From positions 1 to 64,000 of the forward strand of contig WMKJ01000006.1 in assembly GCA_009733715.1 (NCBI GenBank): a stretch of DNA of 64,000 nt. The letters are read 5' to 3'. This DNA comes from Herpomyces periplanetae (Eukaryota; Ascomycota; Laboulbeniomycetes; Herpomycetales; Herpomycetaceae). A program made the translations under genes and the position numbers. This document shows positions 36,132-45,653 of this stretch, piece after piece. Below the pieces are notes generated by a model, which saw only the letters and a program-made list of their open reading frames with translations, was not told the origin of the DNA and ran no database searches. Positions within the stretch are counted from its first letter, which is position 1, and the number at the start of each line of letters is the position of its first letter.

Positions 36132-36874
36132 GTTTAAGCGTAGTATTAAGGTATCGCCAAAGAAAGTGTAAACGGAGAATACGCACGATACGGAATCAGA
36201 GAGGACCAAGGAGGAGGAGGAGGCGGAGGTGGAAATGATGGATGAGTAGATGAGATCCAAGTCATGAATAAACGTTTAAGCACGTTAGAAAAGAATAGAG
36301 GGATATCAGAGGGAGTTCACGAGTGTTGGAGTAAATGAAGTTAAAGTGTACATTAACGCATGCACACGGACACGAGTACACGTTAAGATAGAAAAGTTGG
36401 ACCAAGTTGACTAGCGCTAGCATGAGAACGGCGGGTACGGTCACTAGTGGAGATGCTGGCTTTTTCACATGCACCAGCCCACGTCGGCACGCACACACGC
36501 ACGTACGTATGGGAAGAACAATTCGCAAGTTAAAAATATGTAAAAAAAAAGTCGCGTAAAAATGCGTTGGTGCACATCACGATATTACCATCGCGAGATT
36601 TAACGGGCGGCAGCAGCATCACGTGAATCGGAACAGTGTCGAGGGTTTGGGAGGGACGTGATGATGGTGAAAGTGGAACGGGAGCTATTATTGTCGATGA
36701 TAATTGGAGTGTAGTGGGATGTTGATGTTCGATTCCGGGTTGCATACTAGAGTGGATCAAGCGTGTGACACGTTAAGGTGTACAAAAGTTCAAAGATTCG
36801 TAGAAAGGAAGAGTGGGTTAGTGGGGGAACAAAAGTTTCATGAACGTCAATGTTTTACGCAAGGAATGTAAAGT
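36132..36874. promoter_or_regulatory. Divergent promoter region
   Basis: It lies between the transporter (-) and the unrecognised gene at 36875 (+). A GC-rich alternating segment (CACGCACACACGCACGTACGTA) is near 36488-36510, and CACGTG at 36620-36625 sits in TCACGTGAATC. The short minus-strand frames here are not supported. Confidence 0.45.
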
Positions 36875-37699
36875 ATGGATAAACATGGGGATCAAGGATG
36901 GGAATTACGGCGAAAAAAGCGATTAATATCGCAGGTTTTGACGGGCCTGCAAACACGATTATATCGATTGGAATATCTTCTTTCGGCGTGTGAGCAAGAT
37001 AATGAAGATATCGTAATGTCTACGTACGATGAAGTTGAAGGGCCAAAGTTAACGGGTGATGTTAAAAAAAGATTGGGGGAATTGGAGGGAAGATTTGGAG
37101 AATTTCTAGGGGAATCTAATGCAGCGTCAAGACTGGTCAAGGTTAACACTATTCACGGAAGTTGGTTATTCACTACATTGGGCAAAGATTCCGTTTATCC
37201 ACGCGTTACGGAAAAGTTGGCCACGGTACTTAGTTCGTCTCATGAGATTCAAGGTGTCGGTACTCATGAAACTATGATTATGGATTTATGTCCCGTTGAG
37301 TCGTCCAGTTATACGTACAGTGCACCTAAAGCTCACGATAACGCACAGCAGCACGAACAAGGGCTAATCAACTGTACCCGGACTGAATCTGATAAATCTA
37401 CGGCGACTTCCCCCGATATACTTGAACGCACTACGCCTGTGCTTCTAAAGTTTCTTTCGCTACCGTTTAACGTGAGTTTTGCGAAAAGTCCTTCTCACCT
37501 TAGGCTGGCTTTTACTCTTTTACACACGTTAATCGGTACTTTACGCGTTAAATCGTGTGCGCTAGTACTACATTGGCATCAACTGGCAGTTTTGGCCGCT
37601 GGTCAATGTTACGTGGAATGGCGGCAACGTTTACTTGATTTGGAAAGGCGTGTACATCGTGTTAAGGCAAAGACAAAATCCACTCTATTTAACGACTAG
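36875..37699 (+). CDS. Unrecognised coiled-coil protein
   Basis: A single exon of 274 residues with the ATG in the context AAAGTATGG. The N-terminal helix holds LTGLQTRLYRLEYLLSACEQ, then DVKKRLGELEGRFGEFLGES. The middle (residues 130-190) is low complexity. The C-terminal third is helical and hydrophobic: LLKFLSLPFNVSFAKSPSHL, TLLHTLIGTL, ending QCYVEWRQRLLDLERRVHRV. An RLEYLL-type start and a W.-.LLDLE-type helical end are reminiscent of the small dynactin subunit (p22/p24), but I cannot confirm this and the length is longer than usual. No signal peptide, membrane helix or catalytic motif is seen. Treat it as conserved-looking but of unknown function. Confidence 0.6.
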   Translation: MDKHGDQGWELRRKKRLISQVLTGLQTRLYRLEYLLSACEQDNEDIVMSTYDEVEGPKLTGDVKKRLGELEGRFGEFLGESNAASRLVKVNTIHGSWLFTTLGKDSVYPRVTEKLATVLSSSHEIQGVGTHETMIMDLCPVESSSYTYSAPKAHDNAQQHEQGLINCTRTESDKSTATSPDILERTTPVLLKFLSLPFNVSFAKSPSHLRLAFTLLHTLIGTLRVKSCALVLHWHQLAVLAAGQCYVEWRQRLLDLERRVHRVKAKTKSTLFND

Positions 37700-37947
37700 T
37701 CTAAACGATGAATATAGCTAGATTGAACTGCCATGACATACACAAGGTTAACTTGACAGACTATATGCATACACACACGCACGCAAACCCAACCTATACG
37801 TGTAGATCAAAGTAATATGCACTTAAATCCATGATAATAGTGTCTGCAAAGGGTGTGTTTTTATAAAAAAGCACACGTCTTATCGCAAGGCTATGGCTAC
37901 ATTAGCGTAAACTTGACGCAAATCATTTAAGCGTGTATCATTGGACG

Positions 37948-40173
37948 TTACAACCGATGAGAGGCAGTAGCAAGACTGATTTTGGACTTTGATATAGTGC
38001 CATCGTGAACTGCAGAAAATGCCAGACAAGGAACATTTGTGCACGCAGTAACGGGTAGAGCTGTTGAAACGGCGGGTTGTAGAGTATTAGTTAGTGACAA
38101 CGAGCTAGCAATATTTTGGGAATTAGACATAGTGAAAGAGTTGGATGAAACAGGGGAGAAAGGCGGTCGAGGAACGTTCAAGGTGCGAGATAATTTTGTA
38201 TTGGCATCGTGAGACGTTCCTACGGAAGAATCTGTTTCATTGGACTCGTTTATCGAGAGTAAATTGCCGGGTGAATTAAGGTGAATTGAATTAAAAGCGT
38301 TAACGTTACCACTGTTTCCGATATTTAAAGTAGCTGGTCCAGAAGTGGGTTTAGTGGCGGCGGCTGCAATAGTAGCGGTAGTAGCGGCGTCAAGGCCCGG
38401 ATCCGTGCATATTGACGGCAGAATCGGTATAACAGAATTTGTATCGCGGGTTTTGCAGATACCCGTCGACAAATGATGGGGTGTGGGTCCAGAGGGATGG
38501 GGTAAGTTATCATAAGAAGGAGATGGCGATGGTGATAGTGAAGATATTGATAGAGATGGAGAATGTGACAAGAAATTAACCGAAGAAGTAGACGAGGACG
38601 ATGATGAGGATGAAGATGAGCAAGACGAAGAAGATGATAATGATGACAGTGATGAAGTTGCCAACGATACACAAGAAGGTGGCGCTAGTGCCGGACCTGA
38701 TGATAATGATGATGATGCTGTTACCGGCATTGTAGCAGCTGTGCAGGAAGCTTCAATTATAGGCTTGACTGGTAGCGACGATCCTGAGGATAAATGCTGC
38801 CACATGGCATAAACTTCATCGCGTAATAGCTTGTTTTCATCTTCAATAAGGTTAAACAACTGAAGATTCTCTCGTAGTCGTTGAGATTCATGGCGCAAAG
38901 CAATATCGTTGAACTTTAAACCTTTGATATGGTCGATTGCTCGGCACAATATCTCCCACTTACTTGTTTTACTTCCGGGTATCGAAGGTAAATTGGAGTT
39001 CAGCTCGTCAAATAACAGTTTCATCTCACTACGGCGTTTGCGTTCGGCCATTTTATGCGTTATGCGTAGTTCGGGCGTGCGCGAATACGTGCTTGACGAG
39101 GTAGTACTTTCACTAGAATTAGATTTAGTAGACACTGTGGATGCTGTAGTTGCGGATGTTGCGGTTGTTGTTGCTGTCGCCGTCGCCGTCATCGTGGTTG
39201 TAGCCTCTGTTGTGGTGGCCATCACTGTTGGTGATACTGCCGACGCCGCGGCCTTCGTTATTGCAGGCTGACTTTGGCTCAATGTAATCGACAGTTCCGA
39301 CTTACAGGCAGAATGGATGGGATCCATTTTGGCCAACTTTTTAGCGGGAGATTTACAAGTTTCAGATCTTGTACCTTGATCAGGAATGTCTTTAAATGGT
39401 CCACGATCTGAAAGATGAACCAAATTCGGATTTCCAGAAACAATTCTATCATGATGATTCAAATGATGGTAAAGATTAGACGTTGAAAATCGTCTACGGG
39501 AGGAGGTTTTATGTCCGTGAACATTACGCGGGGTAGTAAGTGAAAGCGGATGAGAAGTTGGCGTAACGTGAGGATAAAATTGATTTGAGTGAGTGTAATG
39601 GTGCAAGGAAGTCCGGGCCATAGACGAACGTTCACATGTACTATTTACCGCTATTCCACAAGATCCAGATGATTGCGAAGCCGAGGAAACTTTGTTTATT
39701 GTAGGTAAGGATGTCGACATGGATAGAGAAGATGTCAAAATTGATTGACATGTCATGCTAACAGATCCGACATCGCCACTAACACTTGGGTTAACGATTG
39801 GCGAAATTGAGCTGGACCCTGGATGCGAGCCGGATGAAAAGCCGGTTGCTGAAGTTGAAACTGGCCGGGATGGTTGAAGTGTAGAGAATGTACCTGACAA
39901 TGTTGCAAGGGTAGTAGGAGAATTCACAGGAACTTGTTGATGGTACGTAGCCAGTAAAGATTTCGGTGAAGAAACCGGTAAATTTTTGGTTATATGCCAA
40001 ATGGGCGGAAGGGTAAGTGGTGATCCATTGGATACTGGAGCGTTGGCATTATCGTGAACATGAAGAGGAGGAAGAGAAGTTGTTTGGCATGATGGAGGAG
40101 GAAGAGCGGGAGCGGGAGCGGGAGCGGGAGCAGGAGGAAGAGATTTGTTAGATTGAGAAGTAGAAGATGGCAT
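37948..40173 (-). CDS. bHLH transcription factor
   Basis: A single exon of 741 residues from the first ATG (MPSSTSQSNKSLPPAPA). The DNA-binding domain is near residues 370-430: RITHKMAERKRRSEMKLLFD, then ELNSNLPSIPGSKTSKWEIL and CRAIDHIKGLKFND. His, Glu and Arg stand at the H-E-R positions of the basic region, which predicts binding of CACGTG-type E-boxes. A following helix (HESQRLRENLQLFNLIEDEN) could extend dimerisation in bHLH-zip style. Everything else is low complexity: a Pro-Ala repeat near the N-terminus, long Ser runs, and an Ala/Thr run ([18 protein letters not shown]). The targets are unknown. Several upstream regions in this window carry CACGTG, but that does not identify them as targets. 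Confidence 0.88.
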   Translation of the reverse strand: MPSSTSQSNKSLPPAPAPAPAPALPPPSCQTTSLPPLHVHDNANAPVSNGSPLTLPPIWHITKNLPVSSPKSLLATYHQQVPVNSPTTLATLSGTFSTLQPSRPVSTSATGFSSGSHPGSSSISPIVNPSVSGDVGSVSMTCQSILTSSLSMSTSLPTINKVSSASQSSGSCGIAVNSTCERSSMARTSLHHYTHSNQFYPHVTPTSHPLSLTTPRNVHGHKTSSRRRFSTSNLYHHLNHHDRIVSGNPNLVHLSDRGPFKDIPDQGTRSETCKSPAKKLAKMDPIHSACKSELSITLSQSQPAITKAAASAVSPTVMATTTEATTTMTATATATTTATSATTASTVSTKSNSSESTTSSSTYSRTPELRITHKMAERKRRSEMKLLFDELNSNLPSIPGSKTSKWEILCRAIDHIKGLKFNDIALRHESQRLRENLQLFNLIEDENKLLRDEVYAMWQHLSSGSSLPVKPIIEASCTAATMPVTASSSLSSGPALAPPSCVSLATSSLSSLSSSSSCSSSSSSSSSSTSSVNFLSHSPSLSISSLSPSPSPSYDNLPHPSGPTPHHLSTGICKTRDTNSVIPILPSICTDPGLDAATTATIAAAATKPTSGPATLNIGNSGNVNAFNSIHLNSPGNLLSINESNETDSSVGTSHDANTKLSRTLNVPRPPFSPVSSNSFTMSNSQNIASSLSLTNTLQPAVSTALPVTACTNVPCLAFSAVHDGTISKSKISLATASHRL

Positions 40174-41180
40174 GATGAACGGGGACACTCACACACGATG
40201 AAGAGGGGTGGAAAATGTAAAAGTTATGGCATGAATGAAGATTGAGAAGATGGTCCGATTAATATATGTAGGATGGCTTAGGGGGATCCGACAATAACGG
40301 CATATTAGAAGTGTAGGAAATTGGAAAATAGAACGGGCGAATTAAGTGAGAAAAGTATCTGTAATAGGGAAGGGAAGGGCAGGGCAGGATAGATGAACCA
40401 GACACAAGAAACTCCAAAGGCATCAAAAGAGGAATTGATTAGAATGGAAAAAGTAACAGCGGGGTATTTCATGTAGGGTCCATCATACATCATCCGTCCG
40501 TCTGCCCGTCCGCCCGTCCGCCCGTCTGTCTATCCATCCGTCCATCCGTCCATCCGTCCATTTCTCCATCCATCCATCCATCCATCCACCCATCCATCCA
40601 CACACCTGCCCACTCGACAGATATGTAACGTGATGAAGTTCACGAAGAGGCGTGTAAAGAAGGGGGTAATGATACTGCGAGCAGCCTTGAAGGCATAGCT
40701 GAAGGTGATGATAAGTATAATGTTAAATTTGGCGGAATAAATTAGAAGAATATAGTGAAAAAAGTAGTTGATATGACGTCAAGTCAAGTGGACGAAGCCA
40801 TGTGTATGGGATAAGATAGCGCATGAGAATATGCATAGGTGTAGACCAGTGTATCTCGTGGATAAAATGAATACACATGTGTAGATGGGAGTACGTAGGT
40901 ATGCGTGTACACAAATTGACAAATAAGGCAATTAATCCAGACAGAACGAGGACGGACGGATACACTAAGTGTGCATGGCCAGATTAACCGTGAATAGAGA
41001 AAACCGTTTACGATGGATAATATGGATTAGCCCACACTCGTTACACGTCAGTCCATCAAATTGTCATTGATATCGGGAAATATTGAAAGTTAACGTAGCC
41101 TATGGTGGAGATGCCAGACTACGAGGCGCCGAATTAAACACCAGGAGATTTAGACAGTTAAATAATTAGACTAGCCACAG
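40174..41180. other. Intergenic region with tetranucleotide satellite
   Basis: Purine-rich leader of the bHLH gene up to about 40480, then the CCAT/CCGT satellite, then AT-rich DNA up to the Nop14 stop. No gene is recognised; minus-strand frames at 40305-40493 and 40723-40965 look like chance. Confidence 0.5.
40491..40602. repeat. (CCRT)n tetranucleotide microsatellite
   Basis: About 110 bases of tandem CCGT, CCCGT and CCAT units (first CCGTCCGCC-like, then CCATCCATCCATC). It is a strong pyrimidine tract inside an otherwise purine-rich flank and is likely to vary in length. Confidence 0.92.
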
Positions 41181-44096
41181 TCATGAAGTGCGAATCTCGG
41201 CTTCAATGCGACGCATACGGGCGTTGTACGCACGATCCCGGGCAATGTGATCCTTCAGTTGAGCTTGTGCAACAAAACGAGCATCACGACGTAATTCGCG
41301 CAGGGCGGCTTTACGCTCGCGCGTGAGCGTGGACGTCTGCTTTTTAATCCTGTAAAGCTGGCCGGGTGAAAGTTGTGATGCCTGTGAGCCCGTAAGCATT
41401 GTATGAATTGACTGTCGTATTGCATCGGGAGGCGCAAAACGTGATGGCTCAAGACGAGGAATATGCATGCGAATTGCACGAGGACGGTGATGATGAAGTT
41501 CGACTGTTCTTCGCGAACGTTTAGCTTCATTCAAACGATCTTGTATATCTTTTATAATTCTTGTCTTTTCCTTCTTTCTATTAACCTCTACTAACTCCTC
41601 ATCCAATCTTCCCCCGGCCATACAAGTACCAAACATTTCAACAAAAGCTGCTTGATCAATCCAGAGCTTGCTCATTGCTTCCAAATTGTGTAAATGATCA
41701 AGTTTTAATGAACCTATTTCATCCAATTCAACAATGGGCTGTTTGTGCGTTTCATCAACAGCTCCAGTTTTGCTTTCATCTATATGGGGATCTACTTTAC
41801 CATTGTCCGTCAAATGGTATTCATTAAGCTTGCCAATTTTATTGGCGGAACTGTCATTAGATGAGGCCAGTAGTGCCATTTCGGTGTATCGCAGCATCTC
41901 CGGCACGTATCGCCTGGCTAGCCGCTGATAATGCGCCGCCAAAGCCACTAAAAATGCACCGATCCGTTGATTTTGCGTATTGGGTGAAGGTGGGGATGTA
42001 GTAATGTCAAATGTAGATGACATGTTAATTAGGTTAGATTCACCTGAACAATTAGTAGTGTATACATGTTCATCCGTAATCCTTTTTTCTTTCGTAATTG
42101 ACCCAAAACCCGCTTTCGGTTCATATTCTACGTCTATATTATCATTCTTATTAGCCCCATTATCACCAATTGCACTACTCCCAGTATCATCGTCTGTGGA
42201 GTCCCTTGGCCCCAGTTGCTTTCCGTGTACGCTGGGTGCGTGTAACGCAAGCCAGCGACCGATAATAAGCATAGCAGGTGTAGCCACTGCGTGCCATTTG
42301 TCCGATGTAGTATACAAGTGAGAAATCGCCGTTAAAATTGCCAGATCCCCGGGTTCAATGGTTTTATTATTGTGCATTCTCACCAAATGTTTTCCAAAGG
42401 CTTGATATGTACTAGATATGGAATTAGCTTTGGCCATTTGACTTTCACGCCATGCTATTTTGTGAAGATTTTGGATAATCTGATCAATCACCATGAGTGG
42501 CTGATCTGGTACATCGTAAAGATAATCCACCAGAATAAAGGCAGCATTACCATTACATGTACTGCTTAACCGATCAACTAATCTTTGTATCGTTTCGTTA
42601 CTTTTACCCTGAATTTTGAATTTAAATTCAGTATAATCCTTCGGAAGCTCCATTTCATCCAATTCATCGTGTGCTGTATATGCTTCAACATCTCTGGCAT
42701 GTTCACCCTTTTGCCTAAGCTGGTTTTCAGTTAAACTACCCTTCACGTTGTCTCGTTGAATATCATTCACTTCAGCAAATTCTTGTAATTCACTGTCTGA
42801 ATTTCCATCTAATGTGACTACATCTTCGTCAATGAGAAAGTTATCTTCCTCTCCTTCTAACCATAAATCCCTCCATTTCCCCAATGGCTCATCATCGGCT
42901 TGCCCATTGGTGGGTAATATATGTTCCAGTTGCTTATCATTGTCAAACCTCTCGTTATCATAATTGTACACATCTGTCATTTCAAAGTCGGGACTTTTAT
43001 CATCATCGCCATCATCATCTTTAGCTTCCTTGTTCGAGTCCCGTTCCCAAAAATCATCCATTCTACCCTCCATTCGTTGAATTCGAGCTTTTTCCAATTT
43101 TTCCAAAAATTCATCATGTTCACGCTGTAACTCTTCCTGAGTTTTACTCCTCTCCGTTGGCAAAGCCTTACCATCAAATTTAAGTTTATTAAGTAAACCC
43201 TCATACGATGAAGATTCCTTAGTGATTCCCTGAACATTTCCATTATCTTCATTATCAATTGCCCTCTGCAAGTCCTTAACCCCATTAGCTTCACAATCAA
43301 CATTAGGGCGGGGGATTTCCTTGGTTAACTGAACAAATGTTGAAAGTAATTCAGGAACTCGCTCATTTAACTCTTCTTTGATCGTAATGTCTTGCGCCAT
43401 AGTCTGTTGCCGTTCGTATCGATGCAGTTTCGACTTGGCTATAATTTCACGCATAACTTCTACATGGGATTTTCTAACATTTGGCTCATCTAAAAGTTGT
43501 TCAGAAGGTGCGGCAAGATTATCCTTGGAATACTTCTCGTTACCATCGTCGTTTCCTGTATCATCCAATTCTAGCTTACGACCCAAATGCGTTAAATTTA
43601 AATCTTCACCTGATTCACTTGAATTGCCATAATCTCCTTGATCGTTTAAAAACTCGGAATCCTCAAGATCAAATGCACCTCTACGACGACTTCGTAATTG
43701 AGCAAGATGTATCATTCTAGCCGTACGTTTTTCATCATGGCGTAAACTAGAATTGTTTTCCCCAATTCGTCTATCCATTATCCCACCCACTCTGCCCCGA
43801 TGATTTAATTCGTGAAGTATGGTGTTTTCGCGATATTCTTCCATACGCTTTTTAGATTTCATAGGTTTTCCCACAATAGCCCATTCTCCTCCCGCACCTT
43901 TAACTGTGCCTTTGGAATTTACAGAACTATCGCTATACTTCCGTCTGGTAAACCGAACATCATATGGATTAATCATTGGTTTAACATTAGCTTTACGGGA
44001 TAAGTTGGCCGATCGTTTCCGTTTTTTGCTGGGATTGCCGTAAACGCCCGCATCTTTTAACGTTTGTTTCAGCTGTTTAAGTTGTGAAGGTGCCAT
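41181..44096 (-). CDS. NOP14: Nucleolar protein Nop14
   Basis: SSU-processome component needed for 40S assembly. A single exon of 971 residues starts MAPSQLKQLKQTLKDAGVYG. The family signature follows: NPYDVRFTRRKYS, then RENTILHELNHRGRVGGIMD and FDLEDSEFLNDQGDYG, with LTHLGRKLELDD (usual LTHLG.SL). The central acidic linkers (EEDNFLIDEDV) and EMELPKDYTEFKFKIQG-like DEMELPKDYTEFKF precede the helical C-terminal half (ETIQRLVDRLSSTCNG). The tail is basic and helical: RRTVELHHHRPRAIRMHIPR, then LTRERKAALRELRRDARFVA. Length and layout match fungal Nop14. It is transcribed divergently from SEC66. Confidence 0.96.
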   Translation of the reverse strand: MAPSQLKQLKQTLKDAGVYGNPSKKRKRSANLSRKANVKPMINPYDVRFTRRKYSDSSVNSKGTVKGAGGEWAIVGKPMKSKKRMEEYRENTILHELNHRGRVGGIMDRRIGENNSSLRHDEKRTARMIHLAQLRSRRRGAFDLEDSEFLNDQGDYGNSSESGEDLNLTHLGRKLELDDTGNDDGNEKYSKDNLAAPSEQLLDEPNVRKSHVEVMREIIAKSKLHRYERQQTMAQDITIKEELNERVPELLSTFVQLTKEIPRPNVDCEANGVKDLQRAIDNEDNGNVQGITKESSSYEGLLNKLKFDGKALPTERSKTQEELQREHDEFLEKLEKARIQRMEGRMDDFWERDSNKEAKDDDGDDDKSPDFEMTDVYNYDNERFDNDKQLEHILPTNGQADDEPLGKWRDLWLEGEEDNFLIDEDVVTLDGNSDSELQEFAEVNDIQRDNVKGSLTENQLRQKGEHARDVEAYTAHDELDEMELPKDYTEFKFKIQGKSNETIQRLVDRLSSTCNGNAAFILVDYLYDVPDQPLMVIDQIIQNLHKIAWRESQMAKANSISSTYQAFGKHLVRMHNNKTIEPGDLAILTAISHLYTTSDKWHAVATPAMLIIGRWLALHAPSVHGKQLGPRDSTDDDTGSSAIGDNGANKNDNIDVEYEPKAGFGSITKEKRITDEHVYTTNCSGESNLINMSSTFDITTSPPSPNTQNQRIGAFLVALAAHYQRLARRYVPEMLRYTEMALLASSNDSSANKIGKLNEYHLTDNGKVDPHIDESKTGAVDETHKQPIVELDEIGSLKLDHLHNLEAMSKLWIDQAAFVEMFGTCMAGGRLDEELVEVNRKKEKTRIIKDIQDRLNEAKRSRRTVELHHHRPRAIRMHIPRLEPSRFAPPDAIRQSIHTMLTGSQASQLSPGQLYRIKKQTSTLTRERKAALRELRRDARFVAQAQLKDHIARDRAYNARMRRIEAEIRTS

Positions 44097-44625
44097 AACA
44101 ATATAATATTAACACTCAAACTTATTAAATCATAAAAAATACACTTCACCAGCTAAACCTTCTTCAAGAAAAACCCCCAAAATTAAAAAATATCTTCAAA
44201 ATTCACTTTTTCCTCCATCTCCATCACCACATTTAATCCACTTCTCGCCACACACGCTCACTAATCATCCACTGTGGCTGAGGCGCCGACTGCGCCTGTC
44301 TGTGGCGGTGTGGAGTCATGTGACTCATGGGCGAAAATATAAAATTCGGCGAAGGATTTCTCGATAACATCGTGAAGTTGACGAAATTTGCTGGCAAGAG
44401 GTCGCATATTCGTTGTTTTAATATATTCAACAGTATATGTATATTCGGATCTATAATTTTTCTTATGGGCTTGGTAACACAGTTTTACATCTCGGTGTAC
44501 TTTTATACCCTTCTTTATATTTATATATCTTCACTCTAATCGCGTCAAAGTATACGTGTTCCGTATACAAGTAAGATTTATCCTTTTCTACATTCTAATC
44601 ATAACACTGGGTCATATTTATCAAT
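44097..44625. promoter_or_regulatory. Divergent promoter region between NOP14 and SEC66
   Basis: AT-rich flanks surround a short GC-rich part (44270-44340) with GTCATGTGACTCATG, a near-palindromic TGAC/GTCA arrangement. Open frames on both strands here are short and unsupported. Confidence 0.45.
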
Positions 44626-45429
44626 ATGGTCAACTGGCTGAATTTAGCCATTCCTTTCATCTATTTAGGTGTGCTCTTGGGCTCTTTAGCCGTATTCTCC
44701 ACGTTCTATCGTCGTCGCAAAGCCGGTAAGTATAATATCCCTTTCTGACCCAATTCCTGCTCTACTGCACGCGTACACTCTACCTTACTCTAGCCTTCAT
44801 GCACGAAATTTCAATATGTTTACGCTGAATAACTTTAAATTTATTGATTCTAAGTTAACATCGTTGGAAACTCGTACACTCTCCACTAACCTTGGCTAAT
44901 CAATATAGCAAGAGCCGCTTCACTCAACTCATGGTTTCCCCCACATACTTCCCGAGATCTCTTTTTCTCCCTCTACATTTTATCGGAACAGGATTCTTCA
45001 CAATTATCAAATGACAACAAATCAGTTCCGCAAGCTAAATCATTCACTCCAACATCCTCCTTACTAAAAGCAGCTTTGCTTCGCCGCGCCACAGAAACTA
45101 TCACAAGAATTGTTAACCTACGAACGTGCAAACAACCACTTCATTCCTTACTTCAACGAGGTTGCGTTGGGGAAGAGCTTTGGCAGTCATTTCAACTAGC
45201 AGAACGTGATCTTGAAGTCGAAATTCGGGATATTATACACCAAGCCAACACCCTATCACCCAACTGGGGCCAAACTATATTTCAATCTGCAAATGAAATC
45301 GTCAACAACAACTCAGTCCGTGAAAATATCTCAGAGCTTATGTCCGAATTACCTATTGAAAAGGAATGGTGGAACCAACGTCTAGAGAAAATCCAATCTC
45401 AGTTTCTCAAGGAAATAGATCAATCATAA
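44626..45429 (+). CDS. SEC66: Translocation protein Sec66 (Sec71)
   Basis: Subunit of the Sec62/63 complex for post-translational import into the ER, typical of fungi. Exons 44626-44725 and 44909-45429 join in phase (donor GTAAGT, acceptor ATATAG) to give 206 residues. The first exon encodes one membrane helix: MVNWLNLAIPFIYLGVLLGS, then LAVFSTFYRRRK, a positive cytosolic flank. The second starts ARAASLNSWFPPHTSRDLFF. The family core is SLLKAALLRRATETITRIVN, then LLQRGCVGEELWQSFQLAER and NTLSPNWGQTIFQSANEIVN. The end is helical (EWWNQRLEKIQSQFLKEI). Length fits. Confidence 0.95.
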
Positions 45430-45653
45430 AGTCGCATATCCAGAAATATACGTATCTCCCCGACTTTGGAACATTTCCTATTTCAATAATTTTGGATCAT
45501 TGCCTCCCATGAAGACATTACATCACGCCCTTTGCTTAACGGGATTATTATGCCTTTTTTTTGTTTTTGTATCCCTTTTATCAAATCAATTTGCCACATA
45601 CACCGATAATTACCACTCTAATCACTTTCTAACCAAACTGACCCGCCGTCGTT

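Noticed and set aside
38500-38672. Minus-strand His/Leu-rich frame and plus-strand frames inside the bHLH gene
   Set aside because: They are other-frame readings of its Ser and Ala/Thr codon repeats.
43019-43303. Basic minus-strand frame inside NOP14
   Set aside because: Another reading frame of the acidic NOP14 linker; the NOP14 frame is clearly the coding one.
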